Assembly (NCBI RefSeq): GCF_963675165.1
Contig: NC_087390.1
Location: 3,300,001-3,364,000 of the forward strand
DNA length: 64,000 nt
Source: Halichondria panicea
Taxonomy: Eukaryota > Porifera > Demospongiae > Suberitida > Halichondriidae
Direction: 5' to 3'
Both the position numbers and the translations under genes were made by a program. Below, one piece after another: positions 10,270 through 22,401 of the stretch. Each line of letters opens with the position of its first letter. Positions within the stretch are counted from its first letter, which is position 1. Under the pieces are notes generated by a model. The model was not told the DNA's origin, did not search any database, and saw nothing but the letters and a program-made list of their open reading frames with translations.

Positions 10270-13200
10270 ATGAATCAAGAGCACCTAGGTGCACTCGCCA
10301 AGCACTGCCGAGTGTGTGGTTCTCATTATAAAAATAAAAAAGGCCGAGCGTACTCTTGCTCAGAGAGAAAGGTCGATATCCTAAAGGTGTTCGGCATAGA
10401 CATCAGTGAAGATGTGGAAACAACTCATCCACAGTCCTACTGCAAGCAGTGTAACAATATTATGTACAACACAGCAAAGAAAGCTATGGACGGAAGACAA
10501 TACAACCCCAGAAAGGTGATTGCATCGTGGTCTGCTCACAGCGAGGACAACTGCCTAGTTTGTTCTAGTTGTAGTACTCACAGTATTGGTGGGAGGCCAA
10601 GAAAACAACTTTATGCACCTGGCAGGCCAGCAAAAGGCTCCTTCCGGTCATGCATCCAGTACGTTCACACGATCGCTCCTCCCACCTTCTGTCAGCAAGC
10701 AACAGTAATAGCCCCACACGATATTTTCGAATGCCCTCTTTGTTTACACATTGTAGATAAGCCGATCGAGCTGGCTTGTGGTAGTCTGGTCTGTGCGGGT
10801 TGTTTGTGCGAGCGCTTAAGAGTATCTCAAAGCCTGTCGTGTCCCTGCTGCCACTCAGAGCACCTCGATGACTTCACCACCATACACCCTCCGTCTGAGA
10901 TCACTCTGAGGGCGTTAGGAAACATGGAGGTCACATGCAGTATGTGTGCAAAACGTGGTCATCTGAGAAATCACAAGGCTCATGTTGACAGCATGTGTGG
11001 GACCACACACTTTAAGTCTGCACCTCTCAATGCAACTGACCTATTGAGCATACCGGAAGACGTGATCTTGACACCACTTGAGGAGAAGCTGAAATCCAAG
11101 CTGATTAAGCGTAGCATGCACAACTCCCACACTCTAGAAGTGAAGACAGGAGGACAGGTGAGAACAATATTATTATTCTTAATAATTATACAATTATATA
11201 ATTTCACAGCCTCTAACCTTGGTGCAAGTGAGCTCACCTAGAGTGGCCAGTGGAAGTGCCAGTCAAACCACCCTGAGACGCCGCAGTTCTGAGTTGCTAA
11301 CGGTACGAAAGAGGGTGAGCGGTGGTGAGGAGGCGATACAGATGTGTAATGAGGTCAGGACGACTGGGCAGGAAGAGCGGGAGAAGCTTATCGAGCAGCT
11401 CAAGACCACTACAGGGTGTTTCCAGGTGAAATTCTCGGTGACAGAAAGCCTGGGGATTCAATCGGTCCTTAATATACCAATGAACAAGTTACGACTTATG
11501 AAACGGTAAATAAATCCAGGAAGACTTTACTTTTTTAACCAAACAATTCCATCTTAGCATGTTAGGACCAAACGTGAAGATTGCTTCCGAGAAGAAGATG
11601 AGGGCTGAAGCTGATATTCTCGCAGGGGTGGACAATCTTAAGAGTCAGCTTGTTCCCTTCACCTTCCCACTCAAGGATGGCAGGCACACAGTTGACATTC
11701 GAAATGTTCCAATGTGCTCCACTCCGAATCTCTGGGAGAAGATTGAAAACATGCTGGACTTCAATGACGATGATGAGAGAGGGTATATTACTTCTGTATA
11801 ATACACTTAGACAATTTATAATGGTGTATTTTATTTAGAGTGCACCGACTGACCTGGCATGGAGGGAAGATACCCGCCGACGAGATATGGGTGAAGCTTG
11901 GTGGGGATAAGGGAGGAGGGAGCTTTAAGATGACCTTCCAAATTTGCAACATTGATCACCCCAATTCCCCAGTCAACACTTGTGCCTTCTGCGTGTTTGA
12001 AGCTCCAGACAATGTCACCAACCTCAAGATTGCTTTGCAGAGGTACGAACATGAGGTGGACAGTCTTCACAACAAGACATGGAGGTACTACATGATTAAA
12101 ACATAAAATAATAGTCAACTTTAAAAATATTTGTACAGGGGAAAGACGATCAGGGTGTTCTTTAGTGGAGACTATGAGTTCTTATGTGCAGCATTTGGGT
12201 TGTCAGGTGCTTCAGGTAAGCATGTATAATTATTATATACACGTACACACGTACCTTGTATCATATGAATAGGCCGACATTGCTGCTTATGGTGTGTGAT
12301 CAAATCAGAGCAGCTGCGTGATCCACCCGCCAATGTTCCAACCAGAAGCACTGACAGCATCCTGCAAGACCACCGCAGCTTTGTTGCAGCTGGAGGGAAA
12401 CTTGCTCATGCCAAACACTACAACAACTGTGTCAGGGAACCGTTTTTCAAGAAAATCCCTCTGAATCAAGTAAATTAACACCTGTTTACACACACCCACC
12501 TTATTCATTAATTGGATGCAGGTTTGCCCCCCAGGACTGCAGTTTAGGGATTTTCTATCGCCTGTTCTCCATTGATGGAAGATGAGTGCCACCAGCTGGA
12601 CATGGAAGTCAGAGGAGAACAAGACAGTCGAGAGAGGGGTGGCCCATCTTACTCCCACTATGTGGACGACTTTGCCAGAGCCAGGACCCTCAAGGATGAG
12701 CTGAACAGGTTAGTACATGTACCACAAATTACATGGAAAATATAGAGAGATTTAAAATACATTATTTTGTAGGGCAAACGAAGAAGTTGATGAACTCAAC
12801 GATCTGGTGGCTCTACTGGTTGTGCTAGGTGAGGGTGAGGAAGGTGAGGAGGAGGATGACCCACGACTGCAAGCCCTCCGCTCCGAGCTCGAGGAGAAAG
12901 CCCTGCGAGCAAACAAACTGGTATGTGCTAATAGGTACACTAAGACATTATAATCATACAAATGATTTAGGATACTGAGTTGGCTAAACTGAACGCCACC
13001 ATATCGAAAGGGTTCAAGAAAGAGGATGGCCCATTTATTAAAGCCCTCGATGCAGCCCTCGACAATTTTAACGTCAGAAGGCAGTCCTATTATGGAGGGA
13101 CATTTGTTGGAAACCATGTTGACCTAACTCTCCAGGTTTGTACAATTAATGACTAACCCTTACTTGGACTTTGCTCTCCACAGGCTGACAACATAGAGCG

Positions 13201-13741
13201 ACTGTGCATCGCGGTTGTACGGGCAGCAGGTTGCTATGACCATACAATTATACAGAGAGCCGAGAAAATCAAAAGAAAGTTTTCTGTCGTGATGGGTCTG
13301 TTTAGTCAATGCCACAATATCTACAACAAGTGTGCAATTACTGACGAGGAAATTGCTTGCCTAGGTAAGTTTGATTAATTGTAGAGACAATAATTATATA
13401 GATCTCTTGTACTTTCATCCACAGATATGCACATCCCAACGTTCATGACATACTATCGGGAGCAATTTCCTCACGCATCAGTAATCCCGAAGATGCACAT
13501 ACTAGAGAAACACGTTGTAGAGTGGCTGTACGAGTGGAAGGTGGGACTAGGGCTGATGGGAGAGCAAGGGGCAGAGTCCATCCATGCGTACTTTAATAAC
13601 TTAAAGGCGTCATATCGGAACATACCTAATGGTGTCGAGAGACTTCGCTGTATGATGAGGCATCACTTCGTTCATATAGCGCCATCAAATATAATGTGCA
13701 GACCTCCACCTGTGAAGAGGCAAAAAAAGAGCAAGATATAA
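10270..13741 (+). CDS. Transposase with RAG1-like zinc/RING N-terminus (frameshifted in exon 7)
   Basis: Coding exons: 10270-11157, 11210-11505, 11558-11782, 11839-12084, 12139-12215, 12273-12469, 12522-12708, 12773-12920, 12971-13135, 13184-13364, 13425-13741. A 5'-untranslated intron ends at about 10267. The N-terminus resembles the non-core part of RAG1: CRVC (13-16), FGIDISEDVE, HPQSYCKQC (53-61), and a RING-like C155..C158..C170..C175..C178..C191..C194 in which the usual His is Ser172, then a CSMC..H..C finger. The catalytic part shows D493 in KLGGDKGGGSF, D563 in FSGDYEF and Glu in GEQGAESIHAYF. Exon 7 needs two indels to keep frame (near 12545 and 12570), so this copy is probably dead. 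It resembles the molluscan 'N-RAG-TP' type as I remember it; it is not a V(D)J recombinase. Confidence 0.75.
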
Positions 13742-14195
13742 TTGTTTTGTATCTTTTATCTTCAAGAAATCACATGCCTACAAATGCCAATTTCAAATGA
13801 ACAAAACACACTTTTAAAAAAGTGTCCAATTTCGGATCACTAACGGTGTTCGCCTCCAACTTTTAATTGCTTCCGAAGCGGGGGCGTAGCTTCATTGCAT
13901 ACTTTACTAACCGTAGTAGCTAAATGACCTTTGACCTGCCCTTATTTGTAGGAAAAATTAATGATACTGGCTGAAAGATACTGGCTGAAGAAAACAGATG
14001 ATACTGGATGGATAAACTGATCCAAAAGGAAACTGGGATGGTTGATACTGATAATAAGAAAAGTGGTGTTTCTGGATGTGAAAACAAGGGAAAGTGATAT
14101 GATACTGATGTTCCTGGATGGATGAAAACAATGAAGAGTTAATCGAGTGAATAATACAATCATGATTGATGGATGGACAGATATATGATTTTGGC

Positions 14196-15024
14196 TTAGA
14201 CTGGATACTGTGTGGCGATGTCAGCCATTACTTGGGTAAATGCAGCTTGTTTCGATTGAGGGGTTGACAGTCGCTCTCTCCACATGAACTCGTCAAGGTA
14301 TGATGGCAACTGTTGTTCTGTCACCCCCCGCATCCTCTTCAGCTTGATCTTAATTCTATTCCAATAGCTCTCAATGTTTTGTGTGTGTACCCCTGTGACG
14401 CTGTTCACAAACTCAATACTGTGGTTGACGGTGCCATGGGATGCAACATTTGGCAACGATGCTACATTATTGTAAGCGGCCCAACAGTCGGAATGTATCA
14501 CTGTGCCTGGTTGTACATGTGCCTGTATTATAGGCAAGAGTGTGACTGCTCTTCTATCTGCCACTAACTGGACAAAGCCAGTGGCAGGGGTTGTTGACGT
14601 GTCAGCCAACCCAAACACCCACAAGTCACTCCTGGGTCGCCTACCCCGTCCACCCTATTGTGTTTAAGTGTTTACAATATTATTGTGAGCACAATTTTAC
14701 CTTAGGTTTGTGTCGGAACAGACTTTCATCGATCTGAACAATAACACCAGCTCCTCCAAGACGGATAACAGTTGCGATTAGCTTTGCTGAGCATACCTCC
14801 CTGAGCCATTGGTATATATCACACCCCGTGGATGGTCTCACCTCAGCCTCCATTGCCATGTCTGTCACAGGGTATTCTCTGGACCACCACAAAATGGCTA
14901 CCAACCACTGTTGGAGAGTAATCCTACTCTTAGAGAAGAAACTGAGGTGTCTGATGTGCAGGACCAACAGACGCCATCCGACCCTGCTGAAGACCTTCGC
15001 CGTTCGATCATTGGAATAGCACAC
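14196..15024 (-). pseudogene. Merlin/ISXO2-like transposase, N-terminus degraded
   Basis: Two exons (15024-14701 and 14654-14196) join in phase across a 46-bp intron. Catalytic motifs of the ISXO2/IS1595 family (Merlin in eukaryotes): Asp in IVQIDESLFRHK, Asp in VIHSDCWAAYNN and Glu in HTQNIESYWNRIK. The SFFSKSRITLQQW stretch precedes the catalytic core. Upstream, the expected zinc-binding DG..W.C region appears in another frame (GSDGVCWSC near 14990), so the N-terminus looks frameshifted. The listed start is merely the first ATG. Function: cut-and-paste of its own element. Confidence 0.75.
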
Positions 15025-15069
15025 CTATTTTTGTTTATTATTTTGATCACACCTATTTTTCCTTTATTA

Positions 15070-15344
15070 GGCCACTCCAAGTGATACTCTGGTTTCTGGT
15101 CCACCGCCCGCATCAGATTTTATTCTTGGATTTCTATCTCATTATTGGATTTCTATCTCATTATTTCTACTGCGCATGCGCAGAATGGTCCATGTGGTAC
15201 AAAATAGTGTGATAATGATATTCATTTGAAAAATAATGAGATTCATAAGGTGAAATTGATAATGACATAATGAGAAAAGCAGCCCGCCCGCTTGCAATTA
15301 GAAAAACTTCAGGACCAGAAACCAGAGTATCACTTGGAGTGGCC
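15070..15344. mobile_element. 275-bp MITE with GGCCACTCC ends
   Basis: Perfect 33-bp terminal inverted repeats beginning GGCCACTCCAAGTGATAC (15070-15102 and 15312-15344). It shares its first 11 bases with the MITE at 492-631 but differs inside. It is non-coding and sits within the Merlin-type element, the innermost layer of the nest. Flanks TTA and TCC do not form a clean duplication. Confidence 0.8.
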
Positions 15345-16003
15345 TCCTTATAATGCTTATTATTAATAATTATAATAATTATACCTACCTTGTACAGTCG
15401 CAGGTAGTTGCAAGCAGTCCTTTACCCCTAAGATAACTGATAATACCACCTCCCACCACTGTTGACATGCTCAAGATAGACATACTGATAGAGTGGATGG
15501 ATGGATGGATTATCAAAGATCTCAGAATGCCGTGTGTGAGCGAATATCCCGGCAGTACGCACCGAGGTCAAAGGTCATTTAGCTACTACGGTTAGTAGAG
15601 TATGCAATGAAGCTACGCCCCCACTTCCGGAAGCAATTAAAAGTTGGAGGCAAACACCGTTAGTGATCCCATCTCATTTGACAGGAGAGCGTTTTTGCTG
15701 GAGACACTACATTTGTTGTTCAAAAACATGTACCAGACAAGCAAGTACAACAAGAACTGCGATAGCTTGATTCATACGTAGCTACCGTCAATAGAAAGCA
15801 CATGCTCTATACTTCCTGCACATGCACATTTTTCACATAGTTAGAAGCCCCCCTAAGCCCCCCTCCACAATGGGATGCTTTAAAACCAGCACCCACTTCC
15901 TCTAGGCTTGTGGTTTTGGAGAATGTATTATCGGTCATGATCATGTACTACATCCTGATAAACTAAGTGGTGAATTTTCATTGTTGTGAAACAGCGGTGC
16001 GAT

Positions 16004-16531
16004 ACTGTTGATACTACTAGTTGTGATGATGATACTGTATCTCCTGAATTTGAAATTGATGATAAAACATTCGATGAGGGAGATGAGCATACCAGACAAA
16101 TCACAGGTGGTCCTACAGCTAGTATGCTGATGTCCATTGAAAACCCTGAAGCGTTTGTTGAGATTGTCTGCCTAGCACCGGGTGAAAACCAAAAACCATT
16201 GTACATAATGTCTGACACTAATTTTGAGGCTATGAGTAATCCTGACAAGTTTCCATATGGGACTGGGTGTTTTAGTGCCGACAGACCTAAAAAGTTGACT
16301 TATCAAAAATACTTTAACCAAAGACTGTTAAATGTCGACGGTAGGTTTGCCAGTGATACTGACTACTTGTTTACTGCCCAGTACATAGTAGAAGCCAAAA
16401 AAATACAAGGTGACTGTAATCATTTCATTTTTAGACAAAAGCCTGGTAGCCTCACTGCTAGTCAAGCTAGAGATGACTCGTTCGTGAGCCAATGTCTACG
16501 TAGAGATAAAGCGTATCGTTTCATGAAAAAC
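16004..16531 (+). pseudogene. Helentron segment before the Rep domain
   Basis: Helentron protein resuming after the RAG1-like insertion (TVDTTSCDDD; the same block is at 29628-29660 in copy 2). It contains FPYGTGCF and the KYFNQRLLN region typical of Helitron replicase N-termini. The frame closes at 16570, but the family motif RGSPPYYQKTFFEMLAM reads in the +1 frame from about 16532. A 1- or 2-base indel therefore separates it from the Rep segment. Confidence 0.78.
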
Positions 16532-19500
16532 ACGAGGATCTCCCCCATATTACCAGAAAACCTTTTTTGAAATGTTAGCTATGATTCGGCAGCTAGGTAC
16601 ACCTACGTGGTTTTTTACATTAACAGCAGCAGATATGAAGTGGCCCGATATTATTCAAACCATAGCCCGACAGTATGGTCAAAATTACACGGATGATGAG
16701 GTAGCTGCCCTTTCATTTGATGAAAAGTCAAAATGGATTAGGCGTAACCCAGTTACTGCAGCTAGGCACTTTCAATACCGTTTAAACACATTCTTTAATG
16801 AATTTTTAAAGTCCCCAGCTAAGCCTCTCGGTGAAATTGTAGACTATGCAGTTAGGATCGAGTTTCAAGCTAGAGGTTCTCCTCACGCACACTGTGTGCT
16901 TTGGGTAAAAGATGCCCCAAAATTTGAAGAAGCCCCTATGTCTGAAGTGTGTGACTTCATTGATCAGTATGTTTCTGTGTCCATACCTGATAGTGGTAAA
17001 CTAAGAGACTTGGTGTTGCAGCTACAGCAGCATAGGCATTCCTCATATTGCAAGAGAAACCAAACCTGTCGCTTTAATTTCCCACACCCTCCTAGTGATG
17101 AAACTTTGATAGCAGAGGAGAAGCACGAAGATCGAACTGATTATGTAGAAACTTTGAAAAGTGTGCGTAAAGTACTAACAGAAGGCGATTGTGACGACTT
17201 CACAATTGACGATGTGCTATCTAAAGCTAACGTAACTCAGTCTGAATACAAGGAAGCATTAGCAGTGTCTGCAAATGGTTTTGTTATTGTGCTTAAGCGT
17301 AAACCAAATGAATGCAACGTTAACAATTACAATCCGCATGTACTACGAGCTTGGCAAGCTAACATGGATATACAGTATGTCCTCAATGGCTATGCTTGTG
17401 TGATGTATATAGCTTCGTACATAATGAAAACAGATAGAGCCATGGGTGAACTCTTGAAGCGTGTAGCAAACGAGACTAGAACCGAAGACCTTAAGACCCA
17501 ATTAAAAAAAGTAGGTTCAGCGTTTCTTACACACAGGGAAGTCAGTGCCCAAGAAGCAGTTTATAGAATACTACCACTCCCCATGAAAAGGATGAGCAGG
17601 ACTGTATTTTTTGTTGATACCAATCCCCAAAAAGACAGAATCGGTGTATTAAAGCCTTCTTCTGCAATCGAGAACCTTGATGATGATGACCCTAACGTAT
17701 TTTGTAAGAACCTAGTAGAGAGGTATCAACACAGACCAATTGAGCTTGCAAATATATCTCTAGCTGATTTTGCTGCTAATTATAGTACCGAATATAAAGT
17801 CGTTGACGACGATACTGGTGACACTGATGTACTTCCATCTGATGCCAACAGTACTGAGAATACAGCACGTAAAATTACACTCACAGGTGGATTCGGTAAA
17901 ATGAATAAACGTAATCGGGAAGCAATCATAAGGTTCACAAAGTACAATAAGGAGAAAGACCCCAGTAACTGGTATAGAGCCAAATTGATGCTTTATTTCC
18001 CATGGTACAGTGAAGAAACAGATTTGTTAGGTGGCTATTCAACCTTTGAAGAGCATTTCCGTAATGTCCAATTGTCTGTGATAGCTAATGAGAAAAAGTA
18101 CACACTGTCTGACGTAGAAAACATTGAAATTGATGAGGATGGCCCCCCACAGCATGCTTGGGATCAAGTAGCACCGGGTACTGAAGCTGACAGAGCCCAA
18201 CATGAAGCTGAAGGTCCTGAAACTCTAACAGATTTGTCTGAGCAAGACGTTAGGGACAATAGTGCATTGTTTACGTCCACTACCTCTAGTAGCTTACATG
18301 TGCGCTATGAAGGCGTAGCTAATCATGGGGAAATTCCACCTGATGAATACAGAAAGCTTTTAAGAGGTCTTAACAGCAAGCAAAAACAAATCGTCATGTT
18401 TCACCGTAATTGGTGCAAGAAAGCTGTGATAGCATTAAAGCATGGTAAACCCATTGAGCCATACCGTGTGTTTGTGAGTGGCCCTGGGGGTGTAGGAAAG
18501 ACCCATGTTATCAAACTAATACATTCTGATACTGTTAAATTGCTTAGGTTGTCTGGCACAATAGAACCTGATGATGTTACGGTTTTGCTTACAGCCCCCA
18601 CTGGTGCAGCAGCATTTATTATAGGTGGTATGACGTTACATTCTGCTCTTGTACTAGGTACCAGTAGATACGGTGGTTTTCAGCCTCTCAATCACGATCG
18701 TTTAAACTCCCTACGAAGCAAATTGTCCAAGTTAGCACTACTGATCATTGATGAAATAAGCATGGTTGGTTCCAACATGTTGCTAGAAGTGCACAAGAGA
18801 CTAGAGCAAATCAAAGCTGTCATGCCGGATAGGAATACCTTTGGTGGTGTCAGTACATTAGCAGTAGGAGATCTTTTTCAATTACCCCCCGTCTGCCAAA
18901 CACCTGTTTTTAGTGTCGTCAACGATAGTTATGCTAAACTATACAACTCTGGTTCATTGTGGTTAGATGAATTTCAAATGATTGAGCTAGATGAGATTAT
19001 GAGGCAAAAGGGTGACTCCGTATTTTGTGAACTTTTGTGTAGGATTAGAACGGCTACACACAATGACAATGACGTCGCTGTGCTAAAGTCCAGGGAAATT
19101 ACTCCTCAGATGCCCAATTACCCAAACCATGCTCTACATGTGTATAGACTCAATGCTGACGTTGATGAGCGTAACATGACCATGTTGAATGCCTTGGTTC
19201 CAGAAAGTCAGCAATATTCAATAAAGTCTCGCGATTCTAGAGCTGGTCAAACTAGCCACATTAACCTGTCAACCCTGTCTGACAAGAGATCAGAAACTGG
19301 TGGCCTACACGGCGTTTTGAAAATTGCAATTGGTGCCAGAGTTATGCTAACAACCAATGTTGACGTAGCAGATGGGCTAGTTAATGGTGCTAGAGGTGAA
19401 ATAGTCGATATAGTGATGGCTGCTGGTAAGGTTACACACATTCTTGTAAATTTTGATCACCCTAATGTTGGAGCTAAGGCCAGACAAGGTAGTCAATTTT

Positions 19501-20510
19501 TGCAAACGTTCCCAACTGCTGTTCCACTAGTAAAACACGAAGCTGTTTTTAAGGCTAAAGGTAAACGAGGCTCTGAAATTACTCGGTTACAGTTCCCATT
19601 GACTCTAGCTTGGGCTACTACTATACATAAGGTACAAGGTTTAACACTCGATGAAATTGTGGTAGACATGAAAGGTAGCCGCTTTAGCTCTGGTCAAGCC
19701 TATGTAGCATTCAGTCGTGTTAAAAAGCTTGAAGGTTTGCATATATTGAACTTTAATGAGAAGGTTATTAAAGCGAGTGATGACGTCAAGACTGAAATGT
19801 CTAGATTAAATGATAGGGTACTCAGCCCTTTGTCCGTTGACACATGTCCTGAAGATTACATCACAATTACATTACTCAATGTGAGATCGCTGCTAGCTAA
19901 AGTACCAGACATTGAATGTGATAAATTATTTACTTCAGCTGCAATTCACTGTTTTACTGAAACATGGTTGCAGTCCGGAATAGCCAGTCCATTAATACAT
20001 ACAAACCATCAATGTTTAAGACTCGATAGTGTTTCTGGTGATAGAAAAGGTGGGGTTTTGATTAGTTTGCCTGAAAATATAGAAATACTGAACTCTTATG
20101 CTGGTGTTGCAATAGAAATGCTATGTGCTCTGCTTCAACTACCTAATGGACAAACCATTCATTTAACTCTTGTGTACCGATCTCCAAGTGTATCAATGAA
20201 TGATTTATTAGGCTACATGTATCCCCTGTTGCAGCATCTAAAAAGCTTTAATGTATCTATTGTCCTAGGTGACTTTAATGTGGACATTCTAACTAACACT
20301 AATTCACAATTAGAAGTATTAATGCTTCGTCATGGTTATTCTCAGCTAGTGCACACTCCCACTACAGACAACGGTACTCTTATAGACCATGTATATTGCA
20401 ATAGCCTAGCACCAGAGCGTGTTCATACAAAGGTTACTGATGTGTACTACTCGGATCACGATGCAGTTCTCTGCTCCATTCCCCTCGAATCTATCAGTCT
20501 AACTACGTGA
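16532..20510 (+). CDS. Helentron Rep-helicase-endonuclease
   Basis: The first ATG is 16572, but homology begins at about 16532, just past a frameshift. Numbering from 16572: HUH nuclease His105-Ala-His107 in RGSPHAHCVLW with tyrosines Y279 and Y283 in MYIASYIMK (rolling-circle relaxase); Pif1-type helicase with Walker A GPGGVGKT (about 637-644), Walker B LIIDEIS (D727, E728) and a C-terminal AYVAFSRVKKLEGLHI motif; then an exonuclease-endonuclease-phosphatase domain from about residue 1094 (NVRSLL, TETWL, GDFNVD, IDHVY, SDHDAV). It would cut, strand-transfer and unwind DNA for rolling-circle transposition. The C-terminal EEP domain marks the Helentron branch. This 1,312-codon stretch is uninterrupted. 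Confidence 0.9.
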
Positions 20511-20804
20511 CCTGTACACTTAGTGAGTATTTGAGGCTATATAGCTCAACTTACTTACATTACTGAATATTTCTGAATAATACGAGTTTGAGACACCTAT
20601 AATTATTCTTGTGTATGTCCACGCTCTGACCATGTTCTATGCTATACCTTGTCTGAGACAAATTTGCTAATTGGTTGAAACCAGTGCATTTTATACAGCC
20701 TCTTCAGCTAGATTATCTCTGCCTGGTTTCAACCGTAACTGCCATAAGCATTCTTTGTACGCTTGTATACTTTTTTCTGGCTTGGCCAATCCGTTTTGCT
20801 GTTA

Positions 20805-20900
20805 CTCTATGACTCAAATGACTCCTATGACTCAAATGACTCCTATGACTCCTATGACTCAAATGACTCCTATGACTCAAATGACTCAAATGACTCAAAG
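20805..20900 (+). repeat. 9-bp microsatellite in the Helentron 3' tail
   Basis: About ten copies of ATGACTCAA/ATGACTCCT. A short version (ATGACTCTAATGATTCC and following) occupies the same place in copy 2 near 30004-30038, so the tract grew within the element. Open frames here in three registers are artefacts. Confidence 0.9.
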
Positions 20901-21679
20901 TTTACTAAGTGTTCAATTAACTGTTCCTGGTTCCTGTTGAAGACTAAGAATGTCTACCGCTGCAGTGAGTTAAATCCAACCATGGTGAGTGTATACATTT
21001 GTAATTATATCATCTTTACCATAACTAGTGTCAAGAGTAGATCTACTATTGCTAGTGTACAGTGTCATAATTCAATTCTACAGATATAGTTTTTGTTTTT
21101 TGTGTATAATGCTATACTATACAAACATCCTTCATATCTTTGTCTTATATATACACACACTAAGGGCCATTTGTAGTCCCAAGAAAATTGATGAACACTG
21201 GCTAATGTAACGACTTCTAATGGCTGTCTCGACATACTACAACTGTACATTGTACGCAAGAATTATAACTATGATAAAATGGCTCTGCGACACTCAAAAA
21301 TTGAAGAAAATTAATGAACGAACTATTCTTGCATAGAGACCTCAATCTAATGGCTGTCTTCGACGCACAGATTGTGGCAGATAACAAACATACATCATAC
21401 GCAAGAAAATCGATAAAACTATGAACTATGATTATATAAGAGTGATACAGCAAAAATAGATGTCGCTATCCTGTTTCTACCTTCGAGCAATGCTCCCTAC
21501 TTGAATTTGGCACTTTAATTTTGACAGCCTTCCAAAAGCCACATGGTCAGTCACTTTCGGCCTGAAGCCATGTTTATACGTGCACAAAGAGTGGGTATAT
21601 CGACCATGATTGTTGTTAAAAACGATCGATGCCAAAAATTCAAGTCTAAAATTAATGGCAATTAGCAGAGCTCTCGCAG

Positions 21680-22000
21680 TCAATTTCGCTTTTATTTATT
21701 TATTGTTACAACTATTTTCAGAATCTATTTATACATCCTTTTTTTACACTTACTTTTGTTATACTATTTCTCTTATTTATTTATTGTTACAACTATTTTC
21801 AGGATCTATTTATACGTCCTTTTTTTACACTTACTTTTGTTATACTATTTCTCTTATTTATTAAACTACCATTACATCATCATAATCATTATTTTTACAC
21901 TTACTTTTGTAATACTTATTATTTTCATTTTTAAACTACCATTACATCATCATAATCATTATTTTTACACTTACTTTTGTTCTACTATTTCTCGTCAAAG
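21680..22000 (+). repeat. AT-rich tandem repeats
   Basis: Two related arrays. One has a unit of about 70-80 bp with TTTATTTATTGTTACAACTATTTTCAG; the other has a unit of about 68 bp with AAACTACCATTACATCATCATAATC and ACACTTACTTTTG. They lie in the region shared with the tail of the second Helentron. No coding content. Confidence 0.8.
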
Positions 22001-22002
22001 GA

Positions 22003-22132
22003 GGTTGACATCTGCGTGTCATGTGTTAACACACATTCCTGAACTTTGACCTAAGGAATGACACGCGGATGTCATGTGTTAACACACATTCCTGAACTTT
22101 GACCTAAGGAATGACACGCGGATGTCTTGCCT
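22003..22132. repeat. Tandem fold-back repeat with GACATC ends
   Basis: Two near-identical 63-bp units contain TGACATCTGCGTGTCATG/GACACGCGGATGTC with TTAACACACATTCCTGAACT between. Each boundary is a GACATCCGCGTGTCAT inverted repeat, so the segment reads as two head-to-tail palindromic MITE units sharing an end. Confidence 0.65.
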
Positions 22133-22401
22133 CCTCTGATTTCTCGTTATCCATTTCTACCATTACATCATCATAATTATTCAGTAATTACTGATCCTGT
22201 ACCACCAGGAACAATGAAAGGGGTCAGAGTAGAAAGCTACAATTACGTGTATCATTCTTGATTCTTTGCTTAGAACATACCATTCAAAAAAATTCCAATA
22301 GTAGAGGCACCTCTACTGGGTAATAATAATTATATTAAACATACATAGATCTACAGTTCTCAATAATATTCCAATGTTAATGTCACTGTTTCTGTTTCTA
22401 T

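Larger units (their letters stand above)
13834..15669. mobile_element. Merlin/ISXO2-type transposon inside the RAG1-like element
   Basis: Long inverted ends start GGATCACTAACGGTGTT and match over about 110 bp, including CTTTTAATTGCTTCCG and the block reading CATTTAGCTACTACGGTTAG on the plus strand near the right end. No convincing target duplication is left. It encodes an IS1595/ISXO2-like transposase on the minus strand. A 275-bp MITE (15070-15344) has landed upstream of the transposase frame. The insertion falls in the RAG1-like element after the stop of its gene, so it did not break the coding region. Confidence 0.78.
9723..15999. mobile_element. CAC-ended transposon encoding a RAG1-like transposase
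   Basis: Inserted in the Helentron with a CGAT duplication (9719-9722 and 16000-16003). Termini are the inverted repeat CACCGCTGTTTCA (9723-9735 and 15987-15999), with a further matching block CCACTTAGTTT just inside. A 4-bp duplication and CAC ends fit the CMC group (CACTA/Mirage/Chapaev), Chapaev in particular; this is inference. It contains the RAG1-like gene at 10270-13741 and is interrupted by a Merlin-type element at 13834-15669. Without that element it would be about 4.4 kb. Confidence 0.82.
3390..20960 (+). mobile_element. Helentron-type Helitron, copy 1, split by two nested transposons
   Basis: One rolling-circle transposon coding region is spread over 3509-4129, 4131-4810, 8855-9718, 16004-16531 and 16532-20510. 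Removing the element at 4815-8850 rejoins ATT-AAG-ATT (I-K-I), and removing 9723-15999 rejoins ACC-GAT-ACT (T-D-T); both joins are in frame. The domain order is zinc-ribbon/DUF6570-like, OTU, HUH Rep, Pif1 helicase, EEP endonuclease, which is typical of Helentrons. Two frameshifts (near 4129 and 16531) suggest that it is no longer autonomous even apart from the insertions. The decayed paralogue at 25745-30125 confirms the uninterrupted order. I did not define the exact ends; homology to copy 2 continues beyond 21175 and probably to about 22260. Confidence 0.88.

Noticed and set aside
10270-13741. A functional V(D)J recombinase (RAG1) gene
   Set aside because: No RAG2-like neighbour; the catalytic core and 4-bp duplication are not those of RAG/Transib; the RING lacks its usual His, and exon 7 is frameshifted.
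13834-15669. 8-9-bp target duplication expected for a Merlin element
   Set aside because: Flanks CCAATTTC and CATCTCATT do not match. Either it has decayed or the ends are slightly different from those I placed.
20671-20940. Open frames rich in Met-Thr, Ser-His or Asn-Asp repeats on both strands
   Set aside because: They are translations of a 9-bp microsatellite and are open in several frames at once.
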